A DNA stretch of 64,000 nt from Echinarachnius parma (GCA_037951105.1 JBAMJV010007155.1:1-64000); one strand, 5' to 3'; shown: positions 33,150 through 46,900, numbered from the stretch's first letter. The notes: generated by a model from the sequence alone, not told the origin. A program made the numbers and translations.

Positions 33150-33480
33150 ATGAAGGGAACAATTTATTTTCTATTAAAGACGGGATTTCACCATTGATCA
33201 GTTTGATAAAAATATTTTTTTCAGATTTACCTCTTAAGAATCAATTTGTCACGACAGCAGAGACAAAATTATTTGAACAATTAGTTTTGGGGGTGTGATA
33301 TGCTTGGAATAGTTCTTTGTTCGTGATACTTGTAAATGCATTTGGAGCCATGATGGTACATGGTAGTGGAACAAACATCAACATGATCGGCTTTTCCCCC
33401 AAAAAGATATAATTTCTAAAGCACTTATCATGATTTTGTCAGTCTTTTATTATCATTTCGCAATATTTTTCAAATGACAG

Positions 33481-33532
33481 ATTTGGCTTTGGTCCAGGCC
33501 GGCATTATTCTGAAGTACCCCGGAATTTGTAA
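33481..33532 (+). CDS. C-terminal exon copy E3 (X module)
   Basis: After AAATGACAG the phase-2 frame reads FGFGPGRHYSEVPRN and stops at 33,530-33,532, the closest relative of E1. The plus-1 frame is open longer (63 codons), but the silent third-base differences from E1 favour the short one. No membrane or Ig exon accompanies it in this unit. Confidence 0.4.
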
Positions 33533-35130
33533 CGAAAATGTAAATTATTATGAGCAATCGCAGGCCATACAATACTTGATTTTGACTGTAAATTCTCACG
33601 ATAACAAAAGAAGTCTGAAAAGCAAAATTTATTTTTGTCTCATTGTATTGCCAGGTACCAGTTAGTCTGCCAATAGCTATTTTTCAGACGGCCCTGGAAT
33701 TAAGAATTTAATTTTGCAATTCCCGTAGGGTTCATACAGGACCTACTATATGTTCTCTTTGGCAATGGGTTAAAAGCAATATTAAGGATAATATTGCATC
33801 CAATAACGATATATTACAATACAAAGTGAAAATCCACATCATAATTAAAATGAAGCTAAATTGTAGCAAATGTGGGGCACTGCTAAAGGGGGAGACAAGA
33901 GGAGGCGTATATAATCGCAGCTATTACTAATAGATTTGTTCAATTAAAATTGTAATCAAAAACCTCAGAACATTTCTGATTGAGGTATAAACTTTCACTT
34001 GAATTTAAATATTTATATAATACAGTATACCTTCCTGTATTTAAAGGTATGTTTTCGCATCGGCGTTCCATACTGCTAAAAAAGTAATTTATAGCGGAGC
34101 GGGAATGTGCGCACGTACAACCCGGATCATGACATCACAAGCAGACCGCAACACGGAGGAATATGCATGGTTTACATGCAGAGCCTATGATTTGCTTGTA
34201 AAACAAACTCGTTTTTGCTTGTAAATTGAGGCTTAACTGAAAATTCATAAGAAATGAATTATAGCAGCTTGCAGCAACACATCTGAGTGTAGATCGCCCA
34301 TGATATAAACTTTAACAAATGTTTGCAAATATGAAACAAATCGAAATAATATCTCTATGTCAACGTGAGTATTGCACTCAGCGTGTACGTCTATGACCGA
34401 GCTTTACTGCGATTGCCTGCATGTGACGTCACAAAGATGACGTCATTTTTTCTTCGCCCGGACTCAATGTTTTTACGGGGATTACTAAAGTGAATTTAAA
34501 AGTAGATTTTTTTTTTATTTTACTGGGTTTTCCGACGCGGAAAATATGTTTTTATTAGTAATCTTCATGAAAATCTACCTGAGATACAGTAAAACGCAAT
34601 TTTTAGGTAGTTTTCTTGTCAGCCAACCTTTAATAGGCCTACGCAATTGTGCAAAAGGATTAGCATGAACATGTTTAAGGCATTTTGCAGTATATAATTT
34701 GTTCTGTGAAAACGTGATTGCCACCATCTTGTGGTAAAAAATGCATTATGCAAAACCATATATTTCACTCTTGACTATCCACAGGCTGTACCAACATTCA
34801 CGTATTCCTTTAAATTAAGGGAACGTTTTATTTTCTATTAAAGACGGGATTTAACCAGTTTGATAAAGATATTGTTTTCAGATTTACCTCGTCAGAACCA
34901 TTATATCATGTCAGCAGTGTCAAAATCAGGTGAACAATACGTTCTGGGGGTGTGATATGCTTGGTATAGTTCTTTGTTCGTGATACTTGCAAATGCATTT
35001 GGAGCCGTGATGGTATGTGGTACAAACATCAATATGATCGGCTTTTCCCAAACAAGAGATAGTTTCTAAAGCACTTATTTTGACGTTGTCAGTCTTTTGT
35101 TATCATTGCGCAATATTTGTCAAATTGCAG

Positions 35131-35300
35131 ATTGGAGATTTGGCTTGGGTCCAGACTGGCAGTGTATGAAATACATCGGATTTTTAAAGCAATCATTCCG
35201 CAGACCGTATACAATACTTGATGTTGACTTTATGGAACAGTCTCACGATAACAAAAGAAGTCTGAGGAGCAATAATTTATTTTGGTCTAATTGTCAATGA
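35131..35300 (+). CDS. C-terminal exon copy E4 (Y module)
   Basis: Follows TTTGTCAAATTGCAG. The frame RFGLGPDWQCMKY continues for about 55 codons, rich in basic and polar residues, to a stop after FWSNCQ. A second AG 7 bp in (TTGGAG|A) would give the phase-2 entry used by E1-E3. It is an ancient relative of the X-type exon, since the later block CACGATAACAAAAGAAGTCTGA is shared by both. Nearly identical to E8. Confidence 0.4.
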
Positions 35301-36703
35301 CTGTATTATTATATTACCAGAGACCCTTTACTCTGCCAAAGGCTGTTTTCAGACGGCCCCGGAAAAGAATGTTCACCATATATATAATTGTACAATCCCC
35401 GTAAAGGTTAATACAGGATCCACTATATATTCCCGTTGATAATGGGCTAAGAGCAATACTGAGAATAATTATTACATCCAATAACGTTATAGCAATACAA
35501 TACAAATTAAAAATCCACACCATAATTAAAATGAAGCTAAATTGTAGCAAATGTGGGGCACTGCTAAAGGGGAAGACAAGAGGAGGCTATATAATCGCAG
35601 CTATTACTAATGACTTTGTTCAATTAAAATAGTAATAAAAAACCTCAGAACATTTATGAAATTGAGGTATAAACATTCACTTGAATTTAAATGGTTGTTT
35701 AATACGTTATACGTCTTTGCATTTAATATGCAATTGTGCAAAAAGATAAGCACGAACATTTTTAAAGGCATTTTGCAGTACACATTTTATTGAGAAATTG
35801 TAATAAACTATGTAGGCGGAAGTACGTTTAATTCAATATCTTTAAATAGATTGTACAAGTCTACAAAAGACGTTTACAAATGTTTTACTGGGCGTTGGAA
35901 ATTAAAGGGTTAAATATAATTTTTGCAGAACATATTTTGTCAGCAAAACAATGTTAGAAATTACCGATTATCCTTTGATAAAGTAATTGGAATAAGAATC
36001 ACATGCCCTACATATTCGTGGACACATATCACAAAGTGGCTTTCGCCAATGAGTGTTTAAAAGAATAAAGTCACATTTTCAAATATTGAAGAAAAGGGTT
36101 TGAATCTTCCAATTGTCTAAATAGCACCTCTTGAGGTTACGGCTAATATCTGTCTAACATTTAAGCAATGCAATGAGGGAAAAGAAATTGAGCGTACTAT
36201 TCAAATATTTCATGTTGTATAGTTGTTGATAAAAATCATTAAACAAATCTTACACAAACTTGTCCGTTTATTTCGTTGCTAATGTTTGTGATAGTCACCT
36301 AATAAAATAATATACACAATTTCAGTCTCCACAGATATAATTTGTGTGGCTTCTATAGGCAAGTAGGCTACATAACTATAGACAGGTGGCCGGTATAACA
36401 GGTTTGACTTTATTGTTATTCAATCATTGTTTAATATTCTGTTTACTATTTTTACTTACATTCAAACACCGTTGGACTGTAAATATTGTTTTTTTAATAA
36501 TAATTTGCCAGAATATTTTTAACTACTAGCATTCTATTTGACCTATTCTGTACTATCCCTTTAATGTGTTTGTAGATAATTGTTTAAACCCAAAAGTGAT
36601 CCGCAGGTCTCGGGTTCTATTTCCTTGCGAATGTTTCTTCTATGTTTGTCATGGTTATTAATTTTTGTTTAACTGAATGTCAACCAACAAATATGCGGGG
36701 GAA

Positions 36704-36966
36704 ACAATCTGCTGAAAATTGCTAATCTTTTATAAATAAAAACAATTAACAAACGCCAGTGTAATACAACGAGAGTTGGTTAGTAAGAAGCCTAGCTTTA
36801 GATTCTACCAGAATCTTCGTCAGGGCTAAATGACAATTTAGGAAAACAGTTTGTAAATTTAAACATGAGAAATTGACCAGAATAAAGCTAAATAGGCTTC
36901 ACCCGGGAAGCGAAACCGAGACTCCCTAATCGCTGACCGGTGCTTTAACCTTGAGCCACAAAGACC
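36704..36966 (-). repeat. SINE-like element with tRNA-derived head (Z module, unit 2)
   Basis: On the minus strand a head with A-box-like TGGCTCAAGG and B-box-like GGTTTCGCTTCC (36,895-36,966) is followed by a body containing CCCTGACGAAGATTCT and AAGCTAGGCTTCTTA, and an AT-rich tail (ATTTTTATAAAAG type). The unit boundary of the array coincides with the tail end. Paralogues are at 49,243, 53,586 and 58,848. Confidence 0.6.
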
Positions 36967-38600
36967 AAAGACCCATTATTGGTGATACTTCCAATGTATC
37001 ATTTTCCAATGCTTGTTCATGTTATTGGTTAACCAAGTGAATTAAAGAAGGAACAATTACTTTCTAAAGAGTAATGAAGAATAAAGAATAATTCTAACCT
37101 GAAAACATATTGGACGTGACGGAAGAAGTGGCTTACCATAATAGTTCAGAGAAGAGTGTCAACAATTTTATAGCGAAATATTTTAAATATGTACCGTTAT
37201 TATTGAAATAAAATTACATATTAATTCGAAATGCAATATTAGCATATGTGAAATCTTTAAGTGCACAAAGTAAACGAACGAATGGAAACAACACAATAAC
37301 GTTCAAGTAATGTTGGTACAGAGGATTATTATGTAGAATACGATGCGTGCTCACTGGAGTGATAACACACACAAAGAGCATAAAAAGACGCAAAGTCAGT
37401 ACCGAGGGAAGGGGGGGGGGGGGTGGGGGGTGGGTGAACAAAACAAAAAAGTGGACGTTTGTGGGAGGTTCCCGATCACGAGAAGAGTATAAGAGGCAAA
37501 TATATATACACGCAGGATTTAAAAAAAACATGCGTAGTAATGCAACATTTTTAAACTGAGGAAAAGAACATATGAAATTATGGGCGTCGTATTGCATTTT
37601 TAAATACAACAAAATCAAAAAATAGTTAATCAATTCATCTGCTTTTAATTTGCTATTAAGTGACAAGTTATTATGTAAGACTGAGTAAGACTAAACAAAT
37701 AAATTAACGAATTACGCGTGTCAAAGACTGCATTATTATTAGCTAGCAAATAAAGTAAAACAAAGGACGGTAAATAGTGTTATTAACACACAGCAGCGTT
37801 CAGTATTATACATAATAGTAATATTGTAAGAATTAAATAAGTAACATGTTGCACCAAACAACTAGACAACTATCAAATGCAACACAGTTGTTTGAAATAA
37901 CATGATCCTAGAATCTAGGGCTTCAATCTATTAACTAAGTACACATTTTCAAATGAGTTTATAGAGGTTATTTTTTACGAATACGCTTTCTCAAATTGGA
38001 CCAAACAAAATGTGCAGACAACGTTCGACTGAGTAAATCGAATCAAGCAAAGACATGTTCGATTACAATAAGCGTTTATAAAGCGATCGCAACATCGAAT
38101 AGACCGCCTCTGCAATGCATGCAGATAACACGCGTACGACGCATTGTGTGTGTTTACATATTTAATTTTCGCCGATTATTTATTCGATGTTCTTACTTTG
38201 TTGGAGAATGATTCATTCTGGCCCGGATTTCCCCTAGGTATACATGTGTATTGTTATTTCGCAAAATGTTTGATCTTACCTTGCGAAATGAGGGATTGTA
38301 ATCAACAATCATCTGCTTGTACGGCAGTTACCTGTCAAACTTCCCACTGTACATTTTTAATTTGTATTTTATCTGTAAACATGAAATGAATGTGAACCTC
38401 CGGATATGTTCATTTGTAATATTCGACACAAAATACAAAATACATAGTAAATCGATTCTACTAACGCTATATTCTGACAGAAAGAAGGACGTAATAATTG
38501 TTTTCGTGAAACTATATATATTCGTACAATAACTTGATTAAAACTCAATATATCAATTGCAGTATTGCATATAGTTCACTTTAATACTGGCATTTAAATG
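36967..38600. repeat. Z module, unit 2
   Basis: No exon supported. It contains an interrupted G run at 37,411-37,436 and, at 38,097-38,140, an arm related to the foldback at 12,869. Short frames starting MDQTKCADN recur in each unit simply because the units are copies. Beyond that they have no protein features. Confidence 0.6.
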
Positions 38601-38928
38601 AAGTAAACAATTTATGTTCCATTAAGTATAAATGACGGGATTTAACCCTTGATTAGTTTGATACAGATATTGTTTTCAGATTTACCCTCGTCAGAACCAT
38701 TATATCATGTCAGCAGTGTCAAAATCAGGTGAACAATACGTTTTTGGGTGATTATGCTTGGTATAGTTCTTTGTTCGTGATACTTGCAAATGCGATGGGA
38801 GCCGTGATGGTCATGGTAGTGGTACAAACATCAATATGATCGGCTTTTCCCAAACAACAGTTTCTAAAGCACTTATTTTGACGTTGTCAGTCTTTTGTTA
38901 TCATTGCGCAATATTTGTCAAATTGCAG

Positions 38929-39095
38929 ATTGGAGATTTGGCTTGGGTCCAGACTGGCAGTGTATGAAATACATCGGATTTTTTAAAGCAATCATTCCGC
39001 AGACCGTATACAATACTTGATTTTGACTTTATGGAACAGTCTCACGATAACAAAAGAAGTCTGAGGAGCAATAATTTATTTTGGTCTAATTGTCA
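38929..39095 (+). pseudogene. C-terminal exon copy E5, frameshifted
   Basis: Same acceptor and sequence as E4, but one extra T in the run at about 38,979 (six T's where sister copies have five) breaks the frame after the IGF residues. All other Y copies keep the shared frame. Confidence 0.6.
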
Positions 39096-40506
39096 ATGAC
39101 TGTATTATTTTATTACCAGAGACCCTTTACTCTGCCAAAGGCTGTTTTCAGACGGCCCCGGAATAGAATGTTCACCATATATATAATTGTACAATCCCCG
39201 TATAGGTTAATACAGGATCCACTATATATTCCCGGTTGATAATGGGCTAAGAGCAATACTGAGAATAATTATTACATCCAATAACGTTATAGCAATACAA
39301 TACAAATTAAAAATCCACACCATAATTAAAATGAAGCTAAATTGTAGCAAATGTGGGGCACTGCTAAAGGGAAGACAAGAGGAGGCTATATAATGCAGCT
39401 ATTACTAATGACTTTGTTCAATTAAAATAGTAATAAAAAACCTCAGAACATTTATGAAATTGAGGTATAAACATTCACTTGAATTTAAATGGCTGTTTAA
39501 TACGTTATACGTCTTTGCATTTACTATGCAATTGTGCACAAAGATAAGCACGAACATTTTTAAAGGCATTTTGCAGTACAACATTTATTGAGAAATTGTA
39601 ATAAACTATGTAGGCGGAAGTACGTTTAATTCGATATCTTTAAAGAGATTGTACAAGTCTACAAAAGACGTTTACAAATGTTTTACTGGGCGTTGGAAAT
39701 TAAAGGGTTGGATATAATTTTTGCAGAACATATTTTTTCAGCAAAACAATGTTAGAAATTACCGATTATCCTTTGATAAAGTAATTGGAATAAGAATCAC
39801 ATGCCCTACATATTCGTGGACAAATATCACAAAGTGGCTTTCGCTAATGAGTGTTTAAAAAGAATAAAGTCACATTTTCAAATATTGAAGAAAAGGGCTT
39901 GAATCTTCCAATTGTCTAAATAGCACCTCTTGAGGTTACGGCTAATATCTGTCTAACATTTAAGCAATGCAATGAGGGAAAAGAAATTGAGCGTACTATT
40001 CAAATATTTCATGTTGTATAGTTGTTGATAAAAATCATTAAACAAATCTTACACAAACTTGTCCGTTTATTTCGTTGCTAATGTTTGTGATAGTCACATA
40101 ATAAAATAATATACACAATTTCAGTCTCCACAGATATAATTTGTGTGGCTTCTATAGGCAAGTAGGCTACATAACTATAGACAGGTGGCCGGTATAACAG
40201 GTTTGACTTTATTGTTATTCAATCATTGTTTAATATTCTGTTTACTATGTTTACATACATTCAAACACCGTTGGACTGTAAATATTGTTTTTTTAATAAT
40301 AATTTGCCAGAATATTTTTAACTACTAGCATTCTATTTGACCTATTCTGTACTATCCCTTTAATGTGTTTGTAGATAATTGTTTAAACCCCAAAAGCGAT
40401 CCGGAGGTCTCGGGTTCTATTTCCTTGCGAATGTTTCTTCTATGTTTGTCATGGTTATTAATTTTTGTTTAACTGAATGTCAACCAACAAGTATGTGGGG
40501 GGAAAC

Positions 40507-42339
40507 TGTCACAGCCGGTAAGGATTGTGATTGACTTGTTTGTCTGGTGGGGCAAAACTAAACAAATCAATTACTGAACTCAAACAAAATAACACATAAC
40601 ACTCGATTCAGGGAAATAACTTTTATTTCCTTAAAATTTGCAAGGTAACAGTGGGTTAATACATATGCAACATAATCAATTGAATTTACATTGCATGAGA
40701 GTAGGAGTCAATTTATGTGAACTCATCTTAAAAGATTGTTTCCATTATAACGTCAAGTGACTGGAGTTATATGAATTAAGTGTAATCAGCGTCGTTTCAA
40801 TTAGAGTTTAATTAGTTCATCGCTACTTTACGCGAAACCTGGGAATCGTCGTCACACGCGCGTTGTCTTGCGTAGTCTATGCTGTCGGACGTCAGACGCG
40901 AGTTGCTTCCCGACCCCTGCCGATGTCGACCACGTTAACGCGGGACGAACCGTTGTGCGCGTACGAAGCTTGACGAGCCCGCGACTGTCCAATGCGAACC
41001 CTGCGTGATCCTGGTGAACCCGGCTAAGCCGTCGGCGAACCCTGTTGAACCGCATGGGAACCTTGTTGAACCGTGCGAGAACCTGTTGAGCCGTAGGTCA
41101 ACCGTAGGTCAACCGTAAGTCAACCGTAAGTCAACCGTAAGTCAACCGTAAGTCAACCGTAAGTCAACCGTAAGTCAACCGCCATCTACAAAATAGATTG
41201 GTATAAAAGACCGAAGCATAAAAACAACTGCTCTATGCTTTTACATATTTATCCGGAGCACAGCACAATTCATAATTCACACCGAGAATAGAATTATAAA
41301 TATGATGCATCATTTTACACATTGGATAAGTAATTAAACAAGAGATGTAATATTTCCTGAATATCAGTTTCTTCATATATGTTTAAAATAAAGAACAATT
41401 ATATTAACATGTTTCTGTATTAATATTTGAAACATCAACTGTTTGACACATCTCTTATTGAACCAAAATATACTCTCACATGCTTCATCATTCATAATCA
41501 ATTTCTAAACATAATTATAGCATTCGCTATTACTGGTTCCATTTAGGGTTTCAGTTTTATCACATAATTATTTATCTTCTTTTCTCAACTCGCATTCTAG
41601 TGTAGCAAAATGCAACAAACATTTCATTTTGTATAATATTTTACAGTTAGATAAATAAGAAACAAATTATCCACTTACAGTTTGACTGTCGAAACAAGCG
41701 TGAGTGTCTGGTCCAGGCATATCATGGTGGCTGGTGACTGTAGAAAACTAGTGGCCGCGCCTATTCAAAATGGCCGCCAAATATCACATTGCCGCCTATG
41801 CGTACTACCATAAAACACACTAAATTAAGACTTTGCAAGAGCTAGACAAATCCATGTCCTTGCTCTGCGACTTCTGATCTTCAAGTAACGCTAATATGTC
41901 CCCAGGCCCATTAATTACCACGCCCCTCATAGCAAGGACGAACAACTATCTAAATTAGCATATCTATTATATTTTCCCCTTACAAGACCAACCCCATCTG
42001 GGTAGCAACAAGATACAATGACTTAGGAATGAACAAAATTTACCAAATAGCCATTAACTCAAATACCAACTATTTAATAAAAAGGAGTTCTCTCCCTCAG
42101 CAACCAGAAACAAAGAAGTTGTAACCCGGTAACCAACGAACAAAAGAATCACCATGCCTCACTGCATGAATGAATCAGGGAACTCAAATGAGGACACATC
42201 ACTTGTGTGCGTTCAACTGGCCTGGGCTTCTGGCCTGAGTAGATACTTCAGTGACAACAGAAGAACTAATCCCATGACATGTGCCCTAAAGAGTGATCAA
42301 TGTTTACAAACATCTAAAAGTTTGAAATGACTTGTAACA
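40507..42339 (-). repeat. 3' LTR of the Gmr1-type element
   Basis: 1,833 bp, TGTCAC... on the plus strand and TGTTACAAG... in element sense. It contains eight 11-bp units at 41,091-41,178, a sense-strand AATAAA at 40,622-40,627 near the far end (candidate polyadenylation signal), and a sense GTAAGT within 41,671-41,680. A GC-rich block (40,840-41,090) contrasts with the AT-rich remainder. No tRNA or ORF of substance. Confidence 0.95.
41091..41178. repeat. Eight 11-bp tandem units in the 3' LTR
   Basis: Unit CCGTAAGTCAA (two units have GTAGGT), 8 x 11 = 88 bp exactly, the same number as in the other LTR. Degenerate GAACC-TGTTGAACCG repeats precede it. On the plus strand six units contain the consensus splice donor GTAAGT, antisense to the element. 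Confidence 0.9.
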
Positions 42340-42352
42340 CGACCCCCTATTT
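42340..42352 (-). promoter_or_regulatory. Candidate polypurine tract
   Basis: In element sense AGAAATAGGGGGTCG directly precedes the 3' LTR. It is short and interrupted by T and C, so it is assigned mainly by position. Confidence 0.5.
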
Positions 42353-42571
42353 CTAGAAAATATATCATATTTTCTCCATTACATTCAATAATACAAGCAT
42401 TTCTTCCAATAATTTCCAACTGTATCAAAACAGACTCTAAAGTAACTAAATTTAATTAAAATTAAATCTAGCATTTCCTTTCAATGCGCTTTTTCTTAAT
42501 ATAAATCCAATGCATGTTGAATTTTGACAAAAATACACATCTTTTGAAGTACTGCTTCGTACAACATTAAT

Positions 42572-43975
42572 TTATTTAGCGATACGGCTCAAATAGTCAG
42601 CTCCGACATTTTCTGAACCGCGAATGGCCTCAACTCGATACCGAAACGGCTGGAGGGATAATGCCCATCTCATCACTCGACTATTCGTACATTTGGCATG
42701 ATTGAGATAAGTGAGTGGTCGGTGGTCTGTCTCAATTGTGAACTCTGTACCTTCGAGGTACACCTGGAATTTGCTGATGCCCCAGACTAAGGCTAGACAT
42801 TCCCTTTCCACCGTGGAATATGCCTGTTCACGGGACAAAAGCTTCCTACTCGCGTAGGCGACAGGGTACTTTTCGTCACCATGCTCCTGCAGTAGCACTG
42901 CACCTATCCCGGTGGCAGAAGCATCTGTGCGCAGAATGAAGGGTCTACCTAAATCAGGCAAACTCAGAATTGGGGCTGAACTAAGACATGCCTTTAACTT
43001 CTGGAAGGCGTCTTCCTCCAGTTCACCCCAGGTAAGCTTGTTCGGCTGACGATTCTTTGTCAAATTTGTGAGCGGTGCAGCAATAGATGCGAAAGCAGGT
43101 ATGAACTTGCGGTAATAACTCGCGAGCCCAATGAAGGAACGCATCTCCTTCTTGGTTTCCGGCCTAGGAGCGGTGAGAATTTTCTCCACCTTGTCTTGCT
43201 GAGGCTTGAGCGTTGCCTCCTGAACTACATGGCCCAGGAATTCTACCTGTCTACATCCTATCTGACATTTGCTAGGTCTAGCTGTGAGCCCTGCTGCACG
43301 AAGTCTCTCAAATACTTCATGAAGCACTTGCAGGTGCTCCTCCCATGTGCTAGTGTGAACAAGTACATCATCTAGATAGTTATGAACGTGTGGCACTCCC
43401 TGCAGAAGCGATCTCATAACCCTACTAAATGTCGCTGGCGCGTTCACAAGCCCAAAGGGCATGACACGAAATTGGTACAGTCCGCTCGGACTTCGGAACG
43501 CAGTCTTTTGCATTGCATCCTCCGATAGCGGAATCTGCAAATAGCCTTTTGCCAAATCTAGCTTCGAAAAGAACTTGGATCCAGAGAGGTTAGCGAAAAT
43601 CTCGTCTGGGTTAGGTAACGGCTCCGCATCAAAGACCGTTATTCGATTGAGCAAACGAAAATCTATACAGAACCTGTTGCTCCCATCAGGTTTCCTCACC
43701 ATCACTATTGGGGACGAGTATGGTGATTCGGATGGTTCAATTACCCCCATTTCAAGCATCTTTTGTGTCTCTTTCTCAATCACAGGCTTTCCTGAATGAG
43801 AAACGGGATATGGCCGCTGACGTATTGGGTCAGACGACGTGAGATTGATTGAGTGTTCCCCTAAGTTAGTACTACCTGGAACGTCAGTCAGGACTTCTGC
43901 AAACTCAGACAGGAGGGACTTTACCTCTCCTAACTGTACCTTACTCATGTCTGGACTTAATCCAACATCCTTCAT
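42572..43975 (-). CDS. Reverse transcriptase and RNase H of the Gmr1-type element
   Basis: 467 residues. The RT domain spans about 45-270, with SKLDLAKGYLQI (catalytic Asp 140), the FGLVNAPATF motif, and the catalytic box YLDD (200-203). RNase H spans about 340-465, with Asp 351 (LRTDAS), the ERE pair at 390-392, Asp 417 (ETDHRP) and Asp 460 (NVGADYLSR). All key residues are present. Its ATG is in the same reading frame as the upstream Gag-integrase frame, separated only by one TAA and four further codons, so it may be reached by stop readthrough or reinitiation, or the stop may be a lesion. There is no protease or integrase at its end, where most Ty3 elements carry integrase. Confidence 0.95.
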   Translation of the reverse strand: MKDVGLSPDMSKVQLGEVKSLLSEFAEVLTDVPGSTNLGEHSINLTSSDPIRQRPYPVSHSGKPVIEKETQKMLEMGVIEPSESPYSSPIVMVRKPDGSNRFCIDFRLLNRITVFDAEPLPNPDEIFANLSGSKFFSKLDLAKGYLQIPLSEDAMQKTAFRSPSGLYQFRVMPFGLVNAPATFSRVMRSLLQGVPHVHNYLDDVLVHTSTWEEHLQVLHEVFERLRAAGLTARPSKCQIGCRQVEFLGHVVQEATLKPQQDKVEKILTAPRPETKKEMRSFIGLASYYRKFIPAFASIAAPLTNLTKNRQPNKLTWGELEEDAFQKLKACLSSAPILSLPDLGRPFILRTDASATGIGAVLLQEHGDEKYPVAYASRKLLSREQAYSTVERECLALVWGISKFQVYLEGTEFTIETDHRPLTYLNHAKCTNSRVMRWALSLQPFRYRVEAIRGSENVGADYLSRIAK

Positions 43976-43987
43976 TGTCTCTGTCTG

Positions 43988-46900
43988 TTAAAAGGCAGGA
44001 AGTTGGATGCCTATCTTGCGAGACATTTGATCAGAGTCTCTTGTGTACGAGGGGTCCTCTTCAGACTCGTCAATGTACTCACATTCATCTACAATGGTGG
44101 CCTGCGCACCAATCACTGAGCTAGTCTCATCTTGCCCTACATCTACTTGTCTTTCAATGTATTTCTTCAGCATGTTAGCGTGAAACGTTTTCAGTGTTCC
44201 ATTCAAGTCTAACCTATAGTCCTGATCGCTCAACTTGTGGACCACAGTAAAGGGTCCCTTCCACTGAAGCAGCAGTTTGTTCTGGTCAGTAGGTAAAAGC
44301 AGAAGTGCCTTATCACCAACCTTGAACTGTCTATCCCTACTCTTCCTATTGTAGTACTTAGTACTTCTAGCCATAGAGCTCCTAAGCTCCTGTTGAGCTA
44401 TATTCAATGTAGTCTCCAACCTCTCTTTCAAGTCTACTGTGTACTGGTATTCCATCTTAACCTCCTCATTAGCCTGCTGCCCCGACCAGAGCTCTTTCAG
44501 AATTGACAGTGGTCCCCTCACGCTACGCCCATAAATTAGCTCAAATGGGGAAAAACCCATGGACGATTGTGGAGCCTCTCGATATGCGAACAAAACAGGC
44601 GCAAGATAGCGGTCCCAATCATTGGGGCGGTCTGCACATGTCCTACGCAGTATCTGCTTTAACGTACCATTAAATCTTTCGACTAGGCCATTGCAGGCTG
44701 GATGGTACGGTGTTGTAGTGAGCTGCTTAAGAGATAGTAGCCTACTAACCTCACGCATGAGGCTCGACGTAAACTGCGCGCCCTGATCCGACAATATCTC
44801 GCTCGGCACACCAACCCTAGCGGAAATATCTACTAGTGCCTCCGCCACCGTAACAGTTTCTATGTTAGGCAACGCTACCGCTTCTGGGTACCTAGTGGCG
44901 CAATCTACAACCGTTAGAATATACCTATTCTTTCGCGCAGTGACAGGATGGATCGGTCCTACTAGATCTACGGCTACCCTCTTGAATGGCACCTCAATTA
45001 CAGGCATCTTACCTAGTGGAACACGAGGTACTCTTCCCTTTGGCACGGTCCTCTGACAGATATCACATGATTGGCAGAATCTAGTAACGTCAGCATTAAC
45101 ACCCGGCCAATAGAAATTTGACAACACTTTGTCACAAGTTTTCTTACTTCCTTGGTGGCCTCCCATCAGTCCTTCGTGTGCTAGCTTCATGACCAATTTA
45201 CGATAGGGCCGTGGAACTACCATCTGTATCACTGTGTTACCACTAACCACACTCTTTGGTTCAAACCTTCGATACAGTAACCCACCCTCTATGAAAAAGT
45301 TAGAATCAGACTCGCCTTCATCAGAACTAGACCTGGCGAGTGACCTGATCTTTCCAAGAGTTTTGTCCTCCTGTTGTGCTTTCCTGATATCATCAGGGGA
45401 CACGTCTGGAATGGGCAATGGCACTTTTAGTGGCCGAAGGGGTTTCTTACTTTCCCTACCCTGAGCTCTAGTCTGCGCTGCCATCCCAGCATCGACATCA
45501 TCGTCGGTTTCCATCGAAACATCAGTTTCAGTAGCTACATCTACCTTTGACTTTACCTCTGACCTAGGACTCCCTGAACCCTGACTACTCATTGGGGCTT
45601 GTACATTTTCAATGTTCCCTAGTATTATATCAAAGACTGGGGACTCCATACAGAGGGCTTCCACATCTCCCCAAAAGAATGGAGTGTGAATGTGTACCTT
45701 AGCAGTGGGATACTCACGAACAGTACCATCAATTAGGATACACTTCCTATACTTTCCTGTCATCTGATGAGACTTCACCAGGGCCCTACGAACAACTACA
45801 CCTGAGCAACCCGTATCACGAAGCACACTAGCCTTATGTGGACCCACACTTCCCTCATGCACAGGCATGCGCGAGCGCAACTTGTCTTTGCATGCTGCAC
45901 ACATATGCTGGGGCTTCCGAGTATCAATTCTCGCTGCGCTATGTCGCAATCGCGAAGGCTCCATGGATGCTGTTACTAAGAACAATCCACCCTCAGGTGC
46001 ATCAGTCTGAGTGGGAAGCGAGGAACTAGAACATGTGGGACAGTCCCCTTTTAACTCTTCCTCTTCCTCACCCTGTTTACTTTTCCTTCTGTTTCGACCC
46101 TTCGGTTTTGTCTCTACATCTACTAGACCCACACTTCCCTGCGTTTTGGGCTTACTCCAGCAATCTTTAGCAAGATGCCCTGTCTTTCCACATAGGAAAC
46201 AAGGCCCTACTGTTTTTCTACCAGTAAGTCTTGGTGCAGGAATACCTGGTCTATGCGCATCTAACCTCTCATCTTGAGAACCTCCAAGTGGTTTTCTACC
46301 ACTCTGATCAACAAAGGATTTCCTACCAGCCAAATCTCGCCTAGGATCCTTACGAGGGACTCTGAATTGCCCTCCGTGGGCAGCTACATACACTTCTGCC
46401 ATTTCTGTCACTTCTTTGACAGACTTTGGGGTACGTTCCTTCAAGAACACGGACATGCCCGGCCCACATCTATCCAAGAACTGTTGTCTAATCATCAAGT
46501 CTTTCAGAATATCATATGATTTGTTGGTACCCGTTAAGTCCAACCACCTATCAAAATAGTGTGCTAGCCTAACGGCGTATTGCCTCGCAGACTCGCCAGG
46601 TTCTGGCTCTGCTACTCGGAACTTCTGCTGGAAATCCTCCGCAGACAATTGAAACCTCTTTAGAAGAGCTTGTTTCAATTCATGATACTCCTCAGCCTCG
46701 CTTGGGGACAACCTACTGTACACATCCAAGGCTTTGCCTTGTAGCAAAGCCCCCAAGTTAATTGCCCATAAAGCAACTGGCCACTTCTGACTTGTAGCGT
46801 ACCTTTCAAACCGCTCTAAATAAGCGTCCATATTATCTTTTCCATCAACAACATGGGGCAACTTGGGAGAACTCATCAAACTATGGCGGGACTCATCACT

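Noticed and set aside
37996..38211. Frame starting MDQTKCADN repeated at 51,053 and 54,875
   Set aside because: Repetition reflects the tandem array. Part of the frame is the arm of a foldback MITE family, so it is not a gene.
40852..41055. 67-codon arginine-rich frame, identical in both LTRs (also 47,755-47,958)
   Set aside because: Duplicated only because LTRs are duplicated. It lies in the GC-rich part of the LTR, is short, and has no known counterpart.
41091..41178. Short regular repeats considered as a CRISPR array
   Set aside because: Direct 11-bp tandem units without spacers, inside an LTR of a eukaryotic retrotransposon.
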